DNA from: a virus
Reading direction: 5' to 3' (one strand)
DNA: 41,800 nucleotides
IMG/VR virus record: IMGVR_UViG_3300003437_000036
Location: 1 to 41,800 of that record
The notes under the pieces were generated by a model, which saw only the letters and a program-made list of their open reading frames with translations, had not been told where the DNA came from and did no database searches. Positions 1 to 8,700 of this stretch are shown piece by piece (the stretch's first letter is position 1; each line of letters starts with the position of its first letter). The position numbers and the translations under genes are program-made.

Positions 1-536
1 GACATGGAGAAGACGCGCCCGGCCCAGTCGTGCTTTTGGGCGCATGAGCTCCACATCAATCTGATATGACGAATGTCGTCAGAGTGTTCTGGCTGCATCT
101 GCTTTGGATGGTAGAAGGTTCGATTGCCATCGAAAGGGATGCCAGCCAGGACTACTTTTTTGTAGCCGAGTAAGAGCATCACGTAAATGCCGAACAGGGC
201 TGAATTGCCCATGGTCTCCGCATCCACATCGTAAGTCTTATCCGTGAGATCCTGGCCAGATCGCCCACGCGGTCCATGGGTGATCATTGGTCCGTTCTTC
301 CCCAGAGTGTGGTGGGTGTAGCACCGCCTGGCTTCACGGAAGTGATGGATCAGGACGGGATGGCACGAGACCCAGTGCTCGATGGGATGATTTACGGCCA
401 GCCCAGCATGGTTCACGGCACAAGCGTCCCACTCCCAGCCCTGCGAGGCAGCAATCTTCTCGAACCCATCGAGATCGTCCCATAAGCAAGCGGCTGATCC
501 GATGATAACGGCTACGCGATCTTCGTATGAACTCAT
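1..536 (-). CDS. Phage protein of unknown function, C-terminus cut by window edge
   Basis: Reading leftward from an ATG at 536-534, an open frame of 178 codons runs off the window start without a stop. It begins MSSYEDRVAVIIGSAACLWD. The start, a beta-strand followed by a GSA loop (VAVIIGSAACLW), looks like a Rossmann-type nucleotide-binding turn. A later stretch, LLLGYKKVVLAGIPFDG (about residues 121-137), resembles the 'G-[YF]-K-x-V-x-L-x-G-x-D' strand of MptE/DUF115-like proteins. That fold suggestion is an inference; I do not recognise the family with certainty. An SD-like AGGCAGGG lies about 10 bases upstream of the ATG. It follows the amber-interrupted gene by only 20 bases and is last in the visible late arm. 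Composition matches its neighbours. Confidence 0.72.
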   Translation of the reverse strand, partial: MSSYEDRVAVIIGSAACLWDDLDGFEKIAASQGWEWDACAVNHAGLAVNHPIEHWVSCHPVLIHHFREARRCYTHHTLGKNGPMITHGPRGRSGQDLTDKTYDVDAETMGNSALFGIYVMLLLGYKKVVLAGIPFDGNRTFYHPKQMQPEHSDDIRHIRLMWSSCAQKHDWAGRVFSM

Positions 537-556
537 GGGTCATTGCCCTGCCTTGG

Positions 557-904
557 CTATAGTGATTTGAGATACCCAGACATATCAACAGACATGATGC
601 TGTTTGTCGAGGCCCCGGCGTCAGCTCTCAGCTTGAAGTCGGCCTTATCGAGCAGGTTGGAGATCTTCACCGTGCGGGCGCCAGCGCCAGCAACGGTATC
701 GTTCGTAGAAGACGATACGATCTCCATTGCTTCAGCGGCGCCAGTGGGGAACCCTGTATAATCCCCGCCGCCATTCTAGAGATCCTCGGCAGCATCGACG
801 TCAGGGTTGCGACCGAACTTTTCCCATATGGCAAAGTTGGGGAAATACCCCTCAGCGACCATAAGCTCGGGGATCGGCGGCGGTACTTGGATTGAAGTGA
901 CCAT
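557..904 (-). pseudogene. Small structural-type protein interrupted by an in-frame amber codon
   Basis: A good SD (AGGAG) precedes an ATG at 904-902. The frame encodes 42 residues (MVTSIQVPPPIPELMVAEGY...AAEDL), then TAG at 778-776. The same frame continues for 72 residues (NGGGDYTGFPTGAAEAMEIV...) to a second TAG at 559-557. The join (EDL-stop-NGGG, then TGFPTGAAE, SSSTNDT, AGAGARTV) matches a phage structural family in which I recall EDxWNGGG, a Trp codon (TGG) at the exact position of the TAG. That family continues well past the ARTV motif, so this copy is also C-terminally short. It could be a decayed gene, a recent point mutation, a sequencing error, or a protein made in part by readthrough. 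If the amber is a true stop, the product is only 42 aa (776-904). Confidence 0.65.
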
Positions 905-913
905 GATGCTCTC

Positions 914-1354
914 CTATTTTCCTTTGATGCGGCGGTCAACGAACCACCATGTCAGAGCCATCTCTGCCAAGAATAGTGTCTTGGTCACAATGACCTGTTT
1001 TCCTACTTCCCCATCAACGAAGAAATAAATGACCATTCCGATCAGCAGGAAGGTCAGCAGAGGCCGCACAAAACGCAGCGCCGTCGCTGCCCATCCCGAC
1101 ACAGCCCCGTAAGACGCATCGTGAGCGTAGCTCGCCGTGACCATTTTGCCGATGCCCTCGACTTGCGTAGATACAAGCTCATGCTCCGCTTCCTGGGCTT
1201 TGAACTTGGCGTTCATCTCGGTCATCTTTTCGATGTGGGCATATTCGCGCTGCTGGCGCTGTGCCTCTTGCCACGCCCCGAGCAGGTTCGTGACCACTGA
1301 CCCGATGACCCCAAATAGGGGTCCACCGAGGACGCTCGTTAATATTCCAATCAT
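914..1354 (-). CDS. Putative holin-like membrane protein (146 aa)
   Basis: I take the ATG at 1354-1352, which overlaps the endolysin stop as ATGA and has GGAAGG upstream. A longer frame from 1381 has no better signal. The N-terminus (MIGILTSVLGGPLFGVIGSV) is hydrophobic and glycine-rich. A charged, Gln/Glu-rich helical middle (about 28-70) follows, then two membrane segments (RPLLTFLLIGMVIYFFV, about 102-118, and a second at about 124-141) and a basic tail (DRRIKGK). This layout resembles the three-TM holins associated with gene-transfer-agent release. Its position next to the endolysin supports a role in lysis. The family assignment is from layout and the RP-LL membrane segment only. Confidence 0.7.
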   Translation of the reverse strand: MIGILTSVLGGPLFGVIGSVVTNLLGAWQEAQRQQREYAHIEKMTEMNAKFKAQEAEHELVSTQVEGIGKMVTASYAHDASYGAVSGWAATALRFVRPLLTFLLIGMVIYFFVDGEVGKQVIVTKTLFLAEMALTWWFVDRRIKGK

Positions 1355-1896
1355 CGTGTCCATCCTTCCGTACTGCCCCAATGCCGGGGCCGGCCCGTAT
1401 CGACATGCAGAAACGTATTGTAGAAACCAAACCCTGTGAAGCCCATGTCCTCGGCAGCGTCCCGTAGAGCCCGCTTAGACAGGCTACGCACTTGGACGTC
1501 ACCGGCCCTGCCCTTGAGGTGCATCGAGCCTGGAGCGCCGCCCTCACGGGCGTTGTGGAGGGGGCACCGCGTGACATTGGATAGGACAACAGGGCCAACG
1601 ACCAATCTCAGGGCTTGCAAGCGATCGAGAAAATTAACATCTAAGACCAACAACCCACAGTGGCGACAGGCGATCTCGACCGGGGTGAAATTAGGCCACA
1701 GCCACTTTTTCTTGGGATACTGGCTGAAATGGCCCGAGAAGTTCACAGCGGTGAGGCGTGGTGGGGGTGATTGATCATCCCAACCACCAGCGGACCGGCC
1801 AGAAAAGAGGCCCTGTAGAGCCCCTCCCAGGCCCGCCAGGGCCGTATCGCCAGAATGTGTCCCGATCTGGGTCACTTGCGGGTCGCCGCTATCCAT
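1351..1896 (-). CDS. Endolysin, peptidase M15-like zinc peptidase
   Basis: This is a 181-residue protein from ATG 1896-1894, which lies inside the end of the preceding 33-aa gene and is probably translationally coupled to it; no strong SD is seen. A Gly/Ser-rich N-terminus (about 1-52) precedes the catalytic domain. The domain starts at SQYPKKKWLWPNFTP and contains the M15 signature S-x-H-x-x-G-x-A-x-D (S124, H126, D133) and the downstream HVD (H164), the three expected zinc ligands. M15 enzymes cut peptide cross-links of peptidoglycan (D-Ala-D-Ala or L-Ala-D-Glu types). No signal peptide is visible, so it should need a holin for export. A frame opening at 2031 adds 45 residues that overlap the upstream genes and look spurious. 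Confidence 0.88.
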   Translation of the reverse strand: MDSGDPQVTQIGTHSGDTALAGLGGALQGLFSGRSAGGWDDQSPPPRLTAVNFSGHFSQYPKKKWLWPNFTPVEIACRHCGLLVLDVNFLDRLQALRLVVGPVVLSNVTRCPLHNAREGGAPGSMHLKGRAGDVQVRSLSKRALRDAAEDMGFTGFGFYNTFLHVDTGRPRHWGSTEGWTR

Positions 1897-1973
1897 ATGA
1901 TGAGGCCCAGCGTGACACTCTGTACGAGCAGTATTAGGAGGTCTCCAGGTTGAAGGGCCAGGGCGGTAATCAT
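1872..1973 (-). CDS. 33-aa single-span membrane peptide in the lysis cassette
   Basis: The ATG at 1973-1971 has a clear SD (AGGAG, 8 bases upstream) and overlaps the stop of the 91-aa gene as ATGA. The product, MITALALQPGDLLILLVQSV then TLGLIIWIAATRK, has one uncharged hydrophobic span (about 11-29) and a basic C-terminal end. Its last 25 bases overlap the endolysin start in another frame. It is too short for ordinary gene calling, but start signal, coupling and composition all support it. A small holin, antiholin or other lysis-timing peptide is plausible; no family is recognised. Confidence 0.68.
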   Translation of the reverse strand: MITALALQPGDLLILLVQSVTLGLIIWIAATRK

Positions 1974-2245
1974 GGGAGTATCTCCTTGAGGAGGTTGGCA
2001 GTGCCGACCCCGCCGAACACCAAGCTGGCAAGGGCGATATACAACGTGATCTTCCTGTTGGACGCTATCTCCTTGGCCGACCGCGCCGCGTGCGCCTTGG
2101 TCTGCGCCTCGCGTGCGCCTTGATTTGTGGCTAAAGTCAGCTGGATGTTGTGGATACCGTCAGCCGTGATCTTGTGCTGCCCCTCGCAGAACTCAATGTG
2201 CTGTTCCAGTTGCCTATGAACCTCGCCCAGCGTGATGTCCGTCAT
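1970..2245 (-). CDS. 91-aa protein with C-terminal membrane anchor, lysis cassette
   Basis: The N-terminal half (MTDITLGEVHRQLEQHIEFC, to about residue 60) is polar and probably helical. A basic stretch (RSAKEIASNRK) follows, then a single hydrophobic segment (ITLYIALASLVFGGVGTANL, about 66-85) and a short tail. The topology recalls XhlA-type haemolysin or spanin-like proteins of lysis modules, but no diagnostic motif is present. It heads the cassette 91 aa, 33 aa, endolysin and 146-aa holin-like, all joined by overlapping stops and starts. An AAGGG lies about 12 bases upstream of the ATG. Confidence 0.72.
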   Translation of the reverse strand: MTDITLGEVHRQLEQHIEFCEGQHKITADGIHNIQLTLATNQGAREAQTKAHAARSAKEIASNRKITLYIALASLVFGGVGTANLLKEILP

Positions 2246-2263
2246 AGGAATTAATACCCTTGG

Positions 2264-2719
2264 TTATACCAGCTCTCGCGGCTGGTATGCTTCCATGTCG
2301 TCAGTGTTATCCATCGCATCAAGCGCGGCCTGGGCTGCGACGGGTAGGTCACGCAAAGCAGCCTTCTTGGCAGCTACGGCAGCTTTATCTAACCCGGTTG
2401 GGTGTACCCCTTCATCAGCCAGTTGATATTCGAGATCAAGCTCTTTTAGTCCACCATTACGATCACCACGGATTTCCTCCAGCCGTTCTGCGCGGGCCTT
2501 TGGTAGCCGCCATGCGTGGGTCTTCAAGTCTTCTGCGCTGATCTCGACCATCAGCGTATCGGCATCCGGTACGATTGCCGCTTTGGTTTCAACGCCGTCC
2601 TCACCATATTCAGCGGGGATGGTCGCTGCCTCTACGGCCTCTGCGATGATACCGGAGACTGATCCGGCGTCACCAACTACGGTAACTGTGCCGTCAGCAT
2701 TAACTATTAACTCATTCAT
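2264..2719 (-). CDS. Hypothetical protein following the tail fibre (possible fibre assembly/accessory protein)
   Basis: The 151-residue product starts MNELIVNADGTVTVVGDAGS. The ATG overlaps the end of the fibre gene by 8 bases. An acidic N-terminal half is followed by a helical, charged segment (LPKARAERLEEIRGDRNGGL, about 86-105) similar in character to tail-fibre-assembly and DUF4376-type proteins of phages. An alanine-rich end (KKAALRDLPVAAQAALDAMD) follows. The position directly after the fibre gene supports an accessory role, such as chaperone or assembly factor. This is inference; I do not recognise a named domain. Confidence 0.6.
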   Translation of the reverse strand: MNELIVNADGTVTVVGDAGSVSGIIAEAVEAATIPAEYGEDGVETKAAIVPDADTLMVEISAEDLKTHAWRLPKARAERLEEIRGDRNGGLKELDLEYQLADEGVHPTGLDKAAVAAKKAALRDLPVAAQAALDAMDNTDDMEAYQPRELV

Positions 2720-5700
2720 TTTCTAGTTCTCCGAAAAATAGAGCATAAACCCACGCTTGATCTTGAAAGCTACCGGCATGATCAACACAATCAATTTGTA
2801 TTTGGTTGGAATATTGTTCTCCTGCGGGAAACTGCGTAAAACCTTGAGCCGTGGTATTGCCGTCAGAACCCATTGCAACATATTCAGCGGACTTAAACGG
2901 CACGGCGAAATGAATTGTATATCTGCCAGTTGAAACGTCCACAATGCTTTTAACATTGTAACTTGCACGAATTGCAATAGTGCCGGTGCCATTAAAGGAA
3001 ATCCACGCCTTCGCCTTAGACAGATCAACGCCTTGCGGCAATTCACTAGCCAGACTCCGCACCATTTCATTAACCTGTCTTTGATCAATCGCTGGTGCCG
3101 TGACGTAGGCATTGGCAGAGTTCTGTTCAGCTCGTAGGTCGCCCCAGAGCTTACCCTTTTCGGATGCTCCAGCATTCACGGTGGGTTTGCTGTCTACGGC
3201 TAGACCATCAAAGATCGTGATGGCGTCTGTCTGGGTGACCAGCACCTTGCCCGTCAGCGGATCAACATCAACATCCAGTACGGCATCGGTGGAGCCGGAT
3301 TGCAGCAGACATTCTGCGTTGGCCTCGAAAAGTCCACGCTCTGCGATATACATCTGGCGGATTTGCGTGGCGGTTGGGACGGTGGCTGATAGACGGGCCA
3401 GTGACAGAGTTGATGAGTCAGCGGGATTTGAAGTGTTATCATTTGGGGCAACACCAATGCCCATCGTTAGTGTGCCAGTAAGTGATCCAGAGTCAGTAGT
3501 GCCAGATGCCTCCAGCTTGCCGTCTAGATATAAATGACGTTCAGCTGAAGACACTTGAACAAAATCGGCCTTGTGCCACACACCATCACCAAAATTTCCT
3601 ACAGTATCTATATATGTTTGGGCGGACGCTCCTCTGACTAACCCTCTAATTTTACTAGTAGAAAGTAATTGTATCTCAATTATTTCTGTCGCCCCTGAAG
3701 ACCTTACTGAAGTTAATACTTCTGTTGTTGATGGGCCACTTGATTTGAACCACACAGACCAGTAAGCATTGCCCGTTCCCAAAGAGTTCCAATCAGCATC
3801 ACTGGTCCTAGTCAGGCTGTTTGATGAACTAAAGCCGCTATACCCCATCAACTCCGCACCTGATGCCACAGCCGCTTCCGTCACAGTTCCGTTTTCGGTG
3901 AGGGTGTTGGCCTTGTATGATCGATCAACTGTTTTGCTGTTGGCTAACCATGCACCACGGATGTCGCCAACCATGTGACCTGTGTTGTAGGTGCGGTTGA
4001 TTTTGAATGACGGTATCCCTCTGGCCGTTGCTTCGGTTGCGGAAGCATTACTTATAATCCCCGTGAAACCGTTTCCTCCACCACCAACAACCTTGCCACC
4101 AGAAGCCGTAATATACGTCAGATCAAACGCCTCTGGATATCCTGTCTCGCCGTTCATAACGGAGGCGCCGCCGGGGTCATCTGCCGTAATGGCATCAATC
4201 GGGGCTAGGATTTTTGCACAGCGTCCATTGCTGTTATCTATGATATAAAACTGGCCATCCATGATTGCCACACCAGCACCCGTGACATCACTACCAGCAA
4301 TCTGGATGACGGTGCCGTTGTCTTTGATGATGACGCCAACATCTGCGCCAGTACCGTAATACGCCCCGAAAGTGGGCATTGGCCCGCCCGTGCGTGGATC
4401 ATGGGCCGGTTGTTGTGCAAATCCAGCACATACACCATCGATATCATTATCAGTCAGTGCCGGTGTCGTGCCGGTGGACAAACTTCTGGGCCAGCCAACC
4501 GTTCGTTCAGCCCATGCGCCAGAATGTGGGTCGATGATGGCTATGCCGTCTTCACTGCCTACGCAGATATAGCCTTGGCATGCGGCCACAGAAGTTGGCG
4601 TTGCAGCGCCGGATAGCGTGACGGTCCCTAAAGGCGTGGTCGATGGTGCGCTGCTGGAGACTTCAGTTAAATCCCAAATATTGACTTGAGTATCAGAACC
4701 AGTGTCTTCAATAGTCGCTAGCATCAAGCTGCTGTATAGCGATGCGACTGACCATTTGCCATTCCACGATTGACCATCAACAGAGGGACCGAAAATGGCT
4801 TGATCAACGAAGTTTGCGTTGGCTTCGAGGACGCCAGCGTAGGCATCCATGTTGGGGACAGAGGCGGCGCTGGCAGCGGCTGATACGGCACTAGCAGCAG
4901 CAGATATTTGATCTGCATCAGTCAATACCAAATCAGCCGCAGTTGCTACAGCATCAGCCGTGGTCAAGACCACATCAGCATTAGTGGTGACCACGTCCGC
5001 AGCAGTCGCGATCACATCTAGGGCAGTCTGTACTGCATCAGCGGCGGTTGCTGTAGCATCGGCGTCAGCACTGATTTGATCGAGATTGGTCAGCACCAGG
5101 TCAGCGGCAGTAGAGACGACATCCGCAGCCGTGCTGACGACGTCGGCGTTGGTGAGTACAACATCGGCATTGGTGAGCACCAAATCGGCCGCAGTGAGCA
5201 CTGCATCAGCAGCAGCGGCAGCAGCCGAAACAGCAGCAGCAGCGGCAGAGGTCACTGCACCAGAGATCTCCGAAGCGGTCGGCCCCTCAATCAGAGCGGT
5301 GCCAGTGGCATTCCAGATGAAAGACTTATCAGCAGCAGCCACGGGCAATATGGGAGAGACGCTCGAAGCATTGTCCGACAGAGCCAACGTCAGGGAGCGA
5401 TCCAACTCACGCTGAAACTCATTCGCGATCAGGGTCAGCTTGTCACCAATCGCTTCCTGAACCTCGGCATTGTAGGCGCCATTCTGGAGCAGGTTGGTGA
5501 GCTGTGTCTTGGCGGTCTCACCCAGCATGAGGATGCTCTCACTGCCGGACGGCGTCCCAGCTACGGCATAAGCAGCCGTCAGCGTGACGTTGCCGCCACC
5601 GGCTACACTAACGCCCGACACGGTGTAATCCGTGGTCAGCGTCAGGAGCGTTGCCGCCCCGGCGCTGTCTACGTGATAAACCTGAATGTCAGTGTTCGCC

Positions 5701-5786
5701 AAGATCAGGAAGTCGTAAGCGAAAACCAGGATGGCTCCATCGCCCGAGACATTCGCCCTGCGGTCATTTGTGGATGTTACGGTCAT
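2712..5786 (-). CDS. Tail fibre protein with T7-like N-terminal domain (1024 aa)
   Basis: Residues 1 to about 150 match the T7 gp17-type virion-attachment domain (FAYDFLILANTDIQVYHVD, Y-T-V-S-G-x-x-x-G-G-N-V-T-L). A long alanine-rich coiled region follows at about 178-310, with 14 consecutive heptads. Residues about 330-620 are rich in short beta-strands with Gly-Asp turns and look like a propeller or beta-repeat segment. A jelly-roll resembling LamG/concanavalin follows at about 650-830 (key words AYWSVWFKSSG, DGVWHKADFVQ, LYLDGKLEASG). The C-terminus (about 880-1024) is a separate beta-rich tip. The start overlaps the stop of the 1694-aa gene as ATGA. It should form the trimeric host-binding fibre. 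The base use of the central-to-distal part is more AT-rich locally (about 3,550-4,000), as is common for exchanged receptor-binding regions. Confidence 0.9.
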   Translation of the reverse strand: MTVTSTNDRRANVSGDGAILVFAYDFLILANTDIQVYHVDSAGAATLLTLTTDYTVSGVSVAGGGNVTLTAAYAVAGTPSGSESILMLGETAKTQLTNLLQNGAYNAEVQEAIGDKLTLIANEFQRELDRSLTLALSDNASSVSPILPVAAADKSFIWNATGTALIEGPTASEISGAVTSAAAAAVSAAAAAADAVLTAADLVLTNADVVLTNADVVSTAADVVSTAADLVLTNLDQISADADATATAADAVQTALDVIATAADVVTTNADVVLTTADAVATAADLVLTDADQISAAASAVSAAASAASVPNMDAYAGVLEANANFVDQAIFGPSVDGQSWNGKWSVASLYSSLMLATIEDTGSDTQVNIWDLTEVSSSAPSTTPLGTVTLSGAATPTSVAACQGYICVGSEDGIAIIDPHSGAWAERTVGWPRSLSTGTTPALTDNDIDGVCAGFAQQPAHDPRTGGPMPTFGAYYGTGADVGVIIKDNGTVIQIAGSDVTGAGVAIMDGQFYIIDNSNGRCAKILAPIDAITADDPGGASVMNGETGYPEAFDLTYITASGGKVVGGGGNGFTGIISNASATEATARGIPSFKINRTYNTGHMVGDIRGAWLANSKTVDRSYKANTLTENGTVTEAAVASGAELMGYSGFSSSNSLTRTSDADWNSLGTGNAYWSVWFKSSGPSTTEVLTSVRSSGATEIIEIQLLSTSKIRGLVRGASAQTYIDTVGNFGDGVWHKADFVQVSSAERHLYLDGKLEASGTTDSGSLTGTLTMGIGVAPNDNTSNPADSSTLSLARLSATVPTATQIRQMYIAERGLFEANAECLLQSGSTDAVLDVDVDPLTGKVLVTQTDAITIFDGLAVDSKPTVNAGASEKGKLWGDLRAEQNSANAYVTAPAIDQRQVNEMVRSLASELPQGVDLSKAKAWISFNGTGTIAIRASYNVKSIVDVSTGRYTIHFAVPFKSAEYVAMGSDGNTTAQGFTQFPAGEQYSNQIQIDCVDHAGSFQDQAWVYALFFGELENE
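4857..5255 (-). repeat. Heptad (21-bp) repeat array encoding the tail-fibre coiled coil
   Basis: Fibre residues 200-297 read as 14 uninterrupted seven-residue units of the form (A/L)D-x-hydrophobic-x-T-x, for example ADLVLTN, ADVVSTA, LDQISAD and ADAVQTA. Alanine-rich flanks cover 178-199 and 298-310. At DNA level this is a degenerate 21-bp tandem repeat. The fixed register indicates a straight coiled-coil rod, and unit number could change by recombination. Confidence 0.85.
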
Positions 5787-8700
5787 GGTCTCAGGTTTCC
5801 TTCTTCATGAGCGGCGAACTGATCAAAAGATTGCCGAACGCTCGATGCGTTGTAGAGCTTAAGAGGGAACCAATTGTTCCCAGGGATGAAGCGATATGCT
5901 GACTTAGCAGTTCGCCAATCCGTGCTGCCCGTGACGACGTCGGACGCGATCTCGCCGGCTCGCATGACACTACCAGCCGTGGGCCCAAGAACACTCCCAA
6001 CTTTCCAGCGGTCAGAGGAGCCCCAGGGATCCGCCATGCCCAATAGCGGTCGCATTCCGATGTTGTTATCTGAAAGGGCCTCAAGAGCAGTGTTGACGTT
6101 TCCTGCCCATCCCCATGCTCCACTCTGATCAAATCCCTCGAAGAGGAATTCATCAACTCCGTCTGGCGGTCTGCGACCATTTCCAATGTCCTTCAGCGTT
6201 ACGACCATCCCGCCCATCATGATCATTCCCATGAGACCGTGCAGGGTCGCGGCATCCTTTGCCTGCAATCCCGATACCGCTACGCGGGTTGCGCTGCCGA
6301 AGACAAAGCTTTTGTACTGGAAGAAAACCTTCCCGAGCTCAGGATACATGGCTTTGATATTTTCACCAGCTTTACTATCTGGTCCGAGCTTGTCGTCGAC
6401 GAGCTTGCTGAAGCCCTCAGTGCCAGGTGTCCGACGAGCAAAGAGTGGTAAGTCGCCCGCGCCGGGGGTCACAATCTGAGCGTCCACCTCTTGTACCATG
6501 GCCGCACGCCAGACCCTTTGAGCAGCCAAGCCTTCTGGTGTCTCGCCCCATAGATGAGAATTAACCAGGTGCACGCCCTGGACGACCTCACCATGCTCCT
6601 TGATCTGAGCGAGCAGGGCCTCAACGTTGGTCATGTCTATTCCCACGGAAGCAAGCTGGGTGACCTTGTTCCGCCCCAACGTCCCTCGACCCAGCTTCTT
6701 CATATCGGCCGCCATGCGATGGCCGGTCGCCGCACCCGCGGCCTGCTTGATTGCCGCATTCCACGGCGAGAGCATGTTGCCAATGAACCAGGCGTTCGAC
6801 AAATAGCCGACCTTCTTCTCCAATCCAGTGAACCGATTAGGTAAATCCCCAGTATGGGCCAGGGCCAAGGCTCTGGTCTGGAGGATCATATCCAACGCGG
6901 TCCCAGCCAGCTTGGATTCTCTGGCCAGGATCTTGAACTTCTGGAAGTCCGTCACAGCCAACCTCGCCACAGGCAAGGTCGCCATGCCATTCCGCATCAC
7001 GATCCTGAATGTGTCAGGCAGCGAGGAGAGCGTGACACCACCCAGCATGGTCAGGTTGTTGAACTCCAGGGCCAGCCGTGCACCAACGGAAGTCGGCGCG
7101 TAAGGGAAATCAGGGATATTGTAGACACCGCGCAGGATATCCCGCATGGCAACGATGTCCCGAATGTCAGCCTCGCGCCGCTTGTTCAAATCGATCCTTG
7201 CCTGACCAGGAGGAGCGCCGGCGATCTGCTCAAGGTATTGCTGATCGATAGCCTTGAGGTAATCCTTCATGTCCACGGTCTTGAATTTCTTCGCAAGCTC
7301 GATATCTACAGCCACGATCTGCACCCACTGGCGCATGACGGTATCGATGTCATTCTCCAGAAAATCTTCAATGAGATCGTCCGGCATGAAGACCGTTCTT
7401 TCCTTGAAGGCGCCCTTCGGGCCAGCGCCGGATTGATGCCGCTCAAGAGTTTCCAGGCCATTGTTCAGACCGGAGATCTGATCCACTTGGGCCTTGATCG
7501 TAAACCTATGCTTCCTGTCACCGATCATTGCGCGAAGATCTGGCGGCAACACATTCTTGTTCTCGTGCTGCCACGTAACAATGCGGTCAACCAGCTCGTC
7601 AGCCTTTTCGCGGACGATGTCCTGTTGCCACATCCTGGGAAGATGAGACTGCGACGGGAAGGCGTCGAGATCCTCACCAACCAGACCCACGGCTTTGGCC
7701 TCTTCCATCATCTGATCGCGGGTCTCTCTGACCTTCGCCGCGACAGCGGAGACTTCAGGGATATCACTCACATCGCCACGACGAGAGGCACTGCTCACAG
7801 CTTCTCTGAAGTCACGCAAGGACATGGGCTTTTTAGGATCCGGGCCCTTGCCCGAGATGATATCGGCCGTGGAGCGGATAGCCTGACCAGCCAGGATCCT
7901 GGCGTCAGTCTCCGTCTTGCGCCCCGTAAATTTCCGATGGTATGCGGTATAGCCGTTCGTCACTTCCTTGAGACTGTCCACTAGAGCGGCCCGCCATAGC
8001 TTGGCCAGGGCCTCCACAGGGGCTTCAGTCCGGACACCGTTCCAGTTCTTCTTGAGCCAGAATGGCGTCTCCAGGAGCATGGCAGTGACCTCACGGACGA
8101 CCCTGGACGGCGATGCCAGGAGCCTGAGAACAGGAGCGGTCGGCGAAATCAGATCCTCGACCCCCGTGCCCGTCGGGTGAATACGGGAACCATCGGAGGA
8201 GGCAGCACCCCCTTTGGCTCCCGCACCCACACGAGGAGGAACCCCGTCTCCACCCTCGCTGGCGACCCTAGAACCACTTCCAGTTCTGTCATTGAAATCT
8301 GTTTCAGCTTGCCTTCGCCCAGCCATATCATCGAATGAACGGCGGATATCGTTTTTGACTTTCTTTGCATCAGAGTTGGGGTCGTGCATCCTGTTGGCGG
8401 TCTTGGATACAGCAACACGCTCTTCACCTGATCTGGCAACCCTGTCCGGACCAATGCTCTCCATCAGATTGCTCATGAAATTGTCGATCATATCGTCATA
8501 AGTCTCAGGCTTATTGACCCTCGAAAGCTTCTGAGCAAAAACGGAAACCGTCTCCGCTACTCGCTTGACCAGACGCATGATCTGACCTTCATCACCTTTG
8601 ATGAAACTTTCCTGGAAATGGCTTCGTCGTGCTGTGCCATCTATATTGCGTTGGATATATTCGCTGAAAGCGTTGGCAAACCACTCATGGAAGTCTTCGC

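Noticed and set aside
776-778. Genome-wide amber recoding as explanation of the internal TAG
   Set aside because: Several genes, including ssb, the exonuclease, terS and the Bbp19-like gene, end naturally at TAG beside the next gene's start, which argues against TAG being sense in this phage.
5076-5810. 244-codon plus-strand frame across the fibre N-terminus
   Set aside because: It is created by the repetitive heptad DNA read on the opposite strand. Composition (Ser/Gly/Arg/Ile repeats) mirrors the repeat and is not a protein.
6854-7984. 376-codon plus-strand frame inside the giant internal protein gene
   Set aside because: It is antisense to a clearly coding frame. Its His/Arg/Leu-rich composition is typical of a complementary reading, and no ribosome-binding site is seen.
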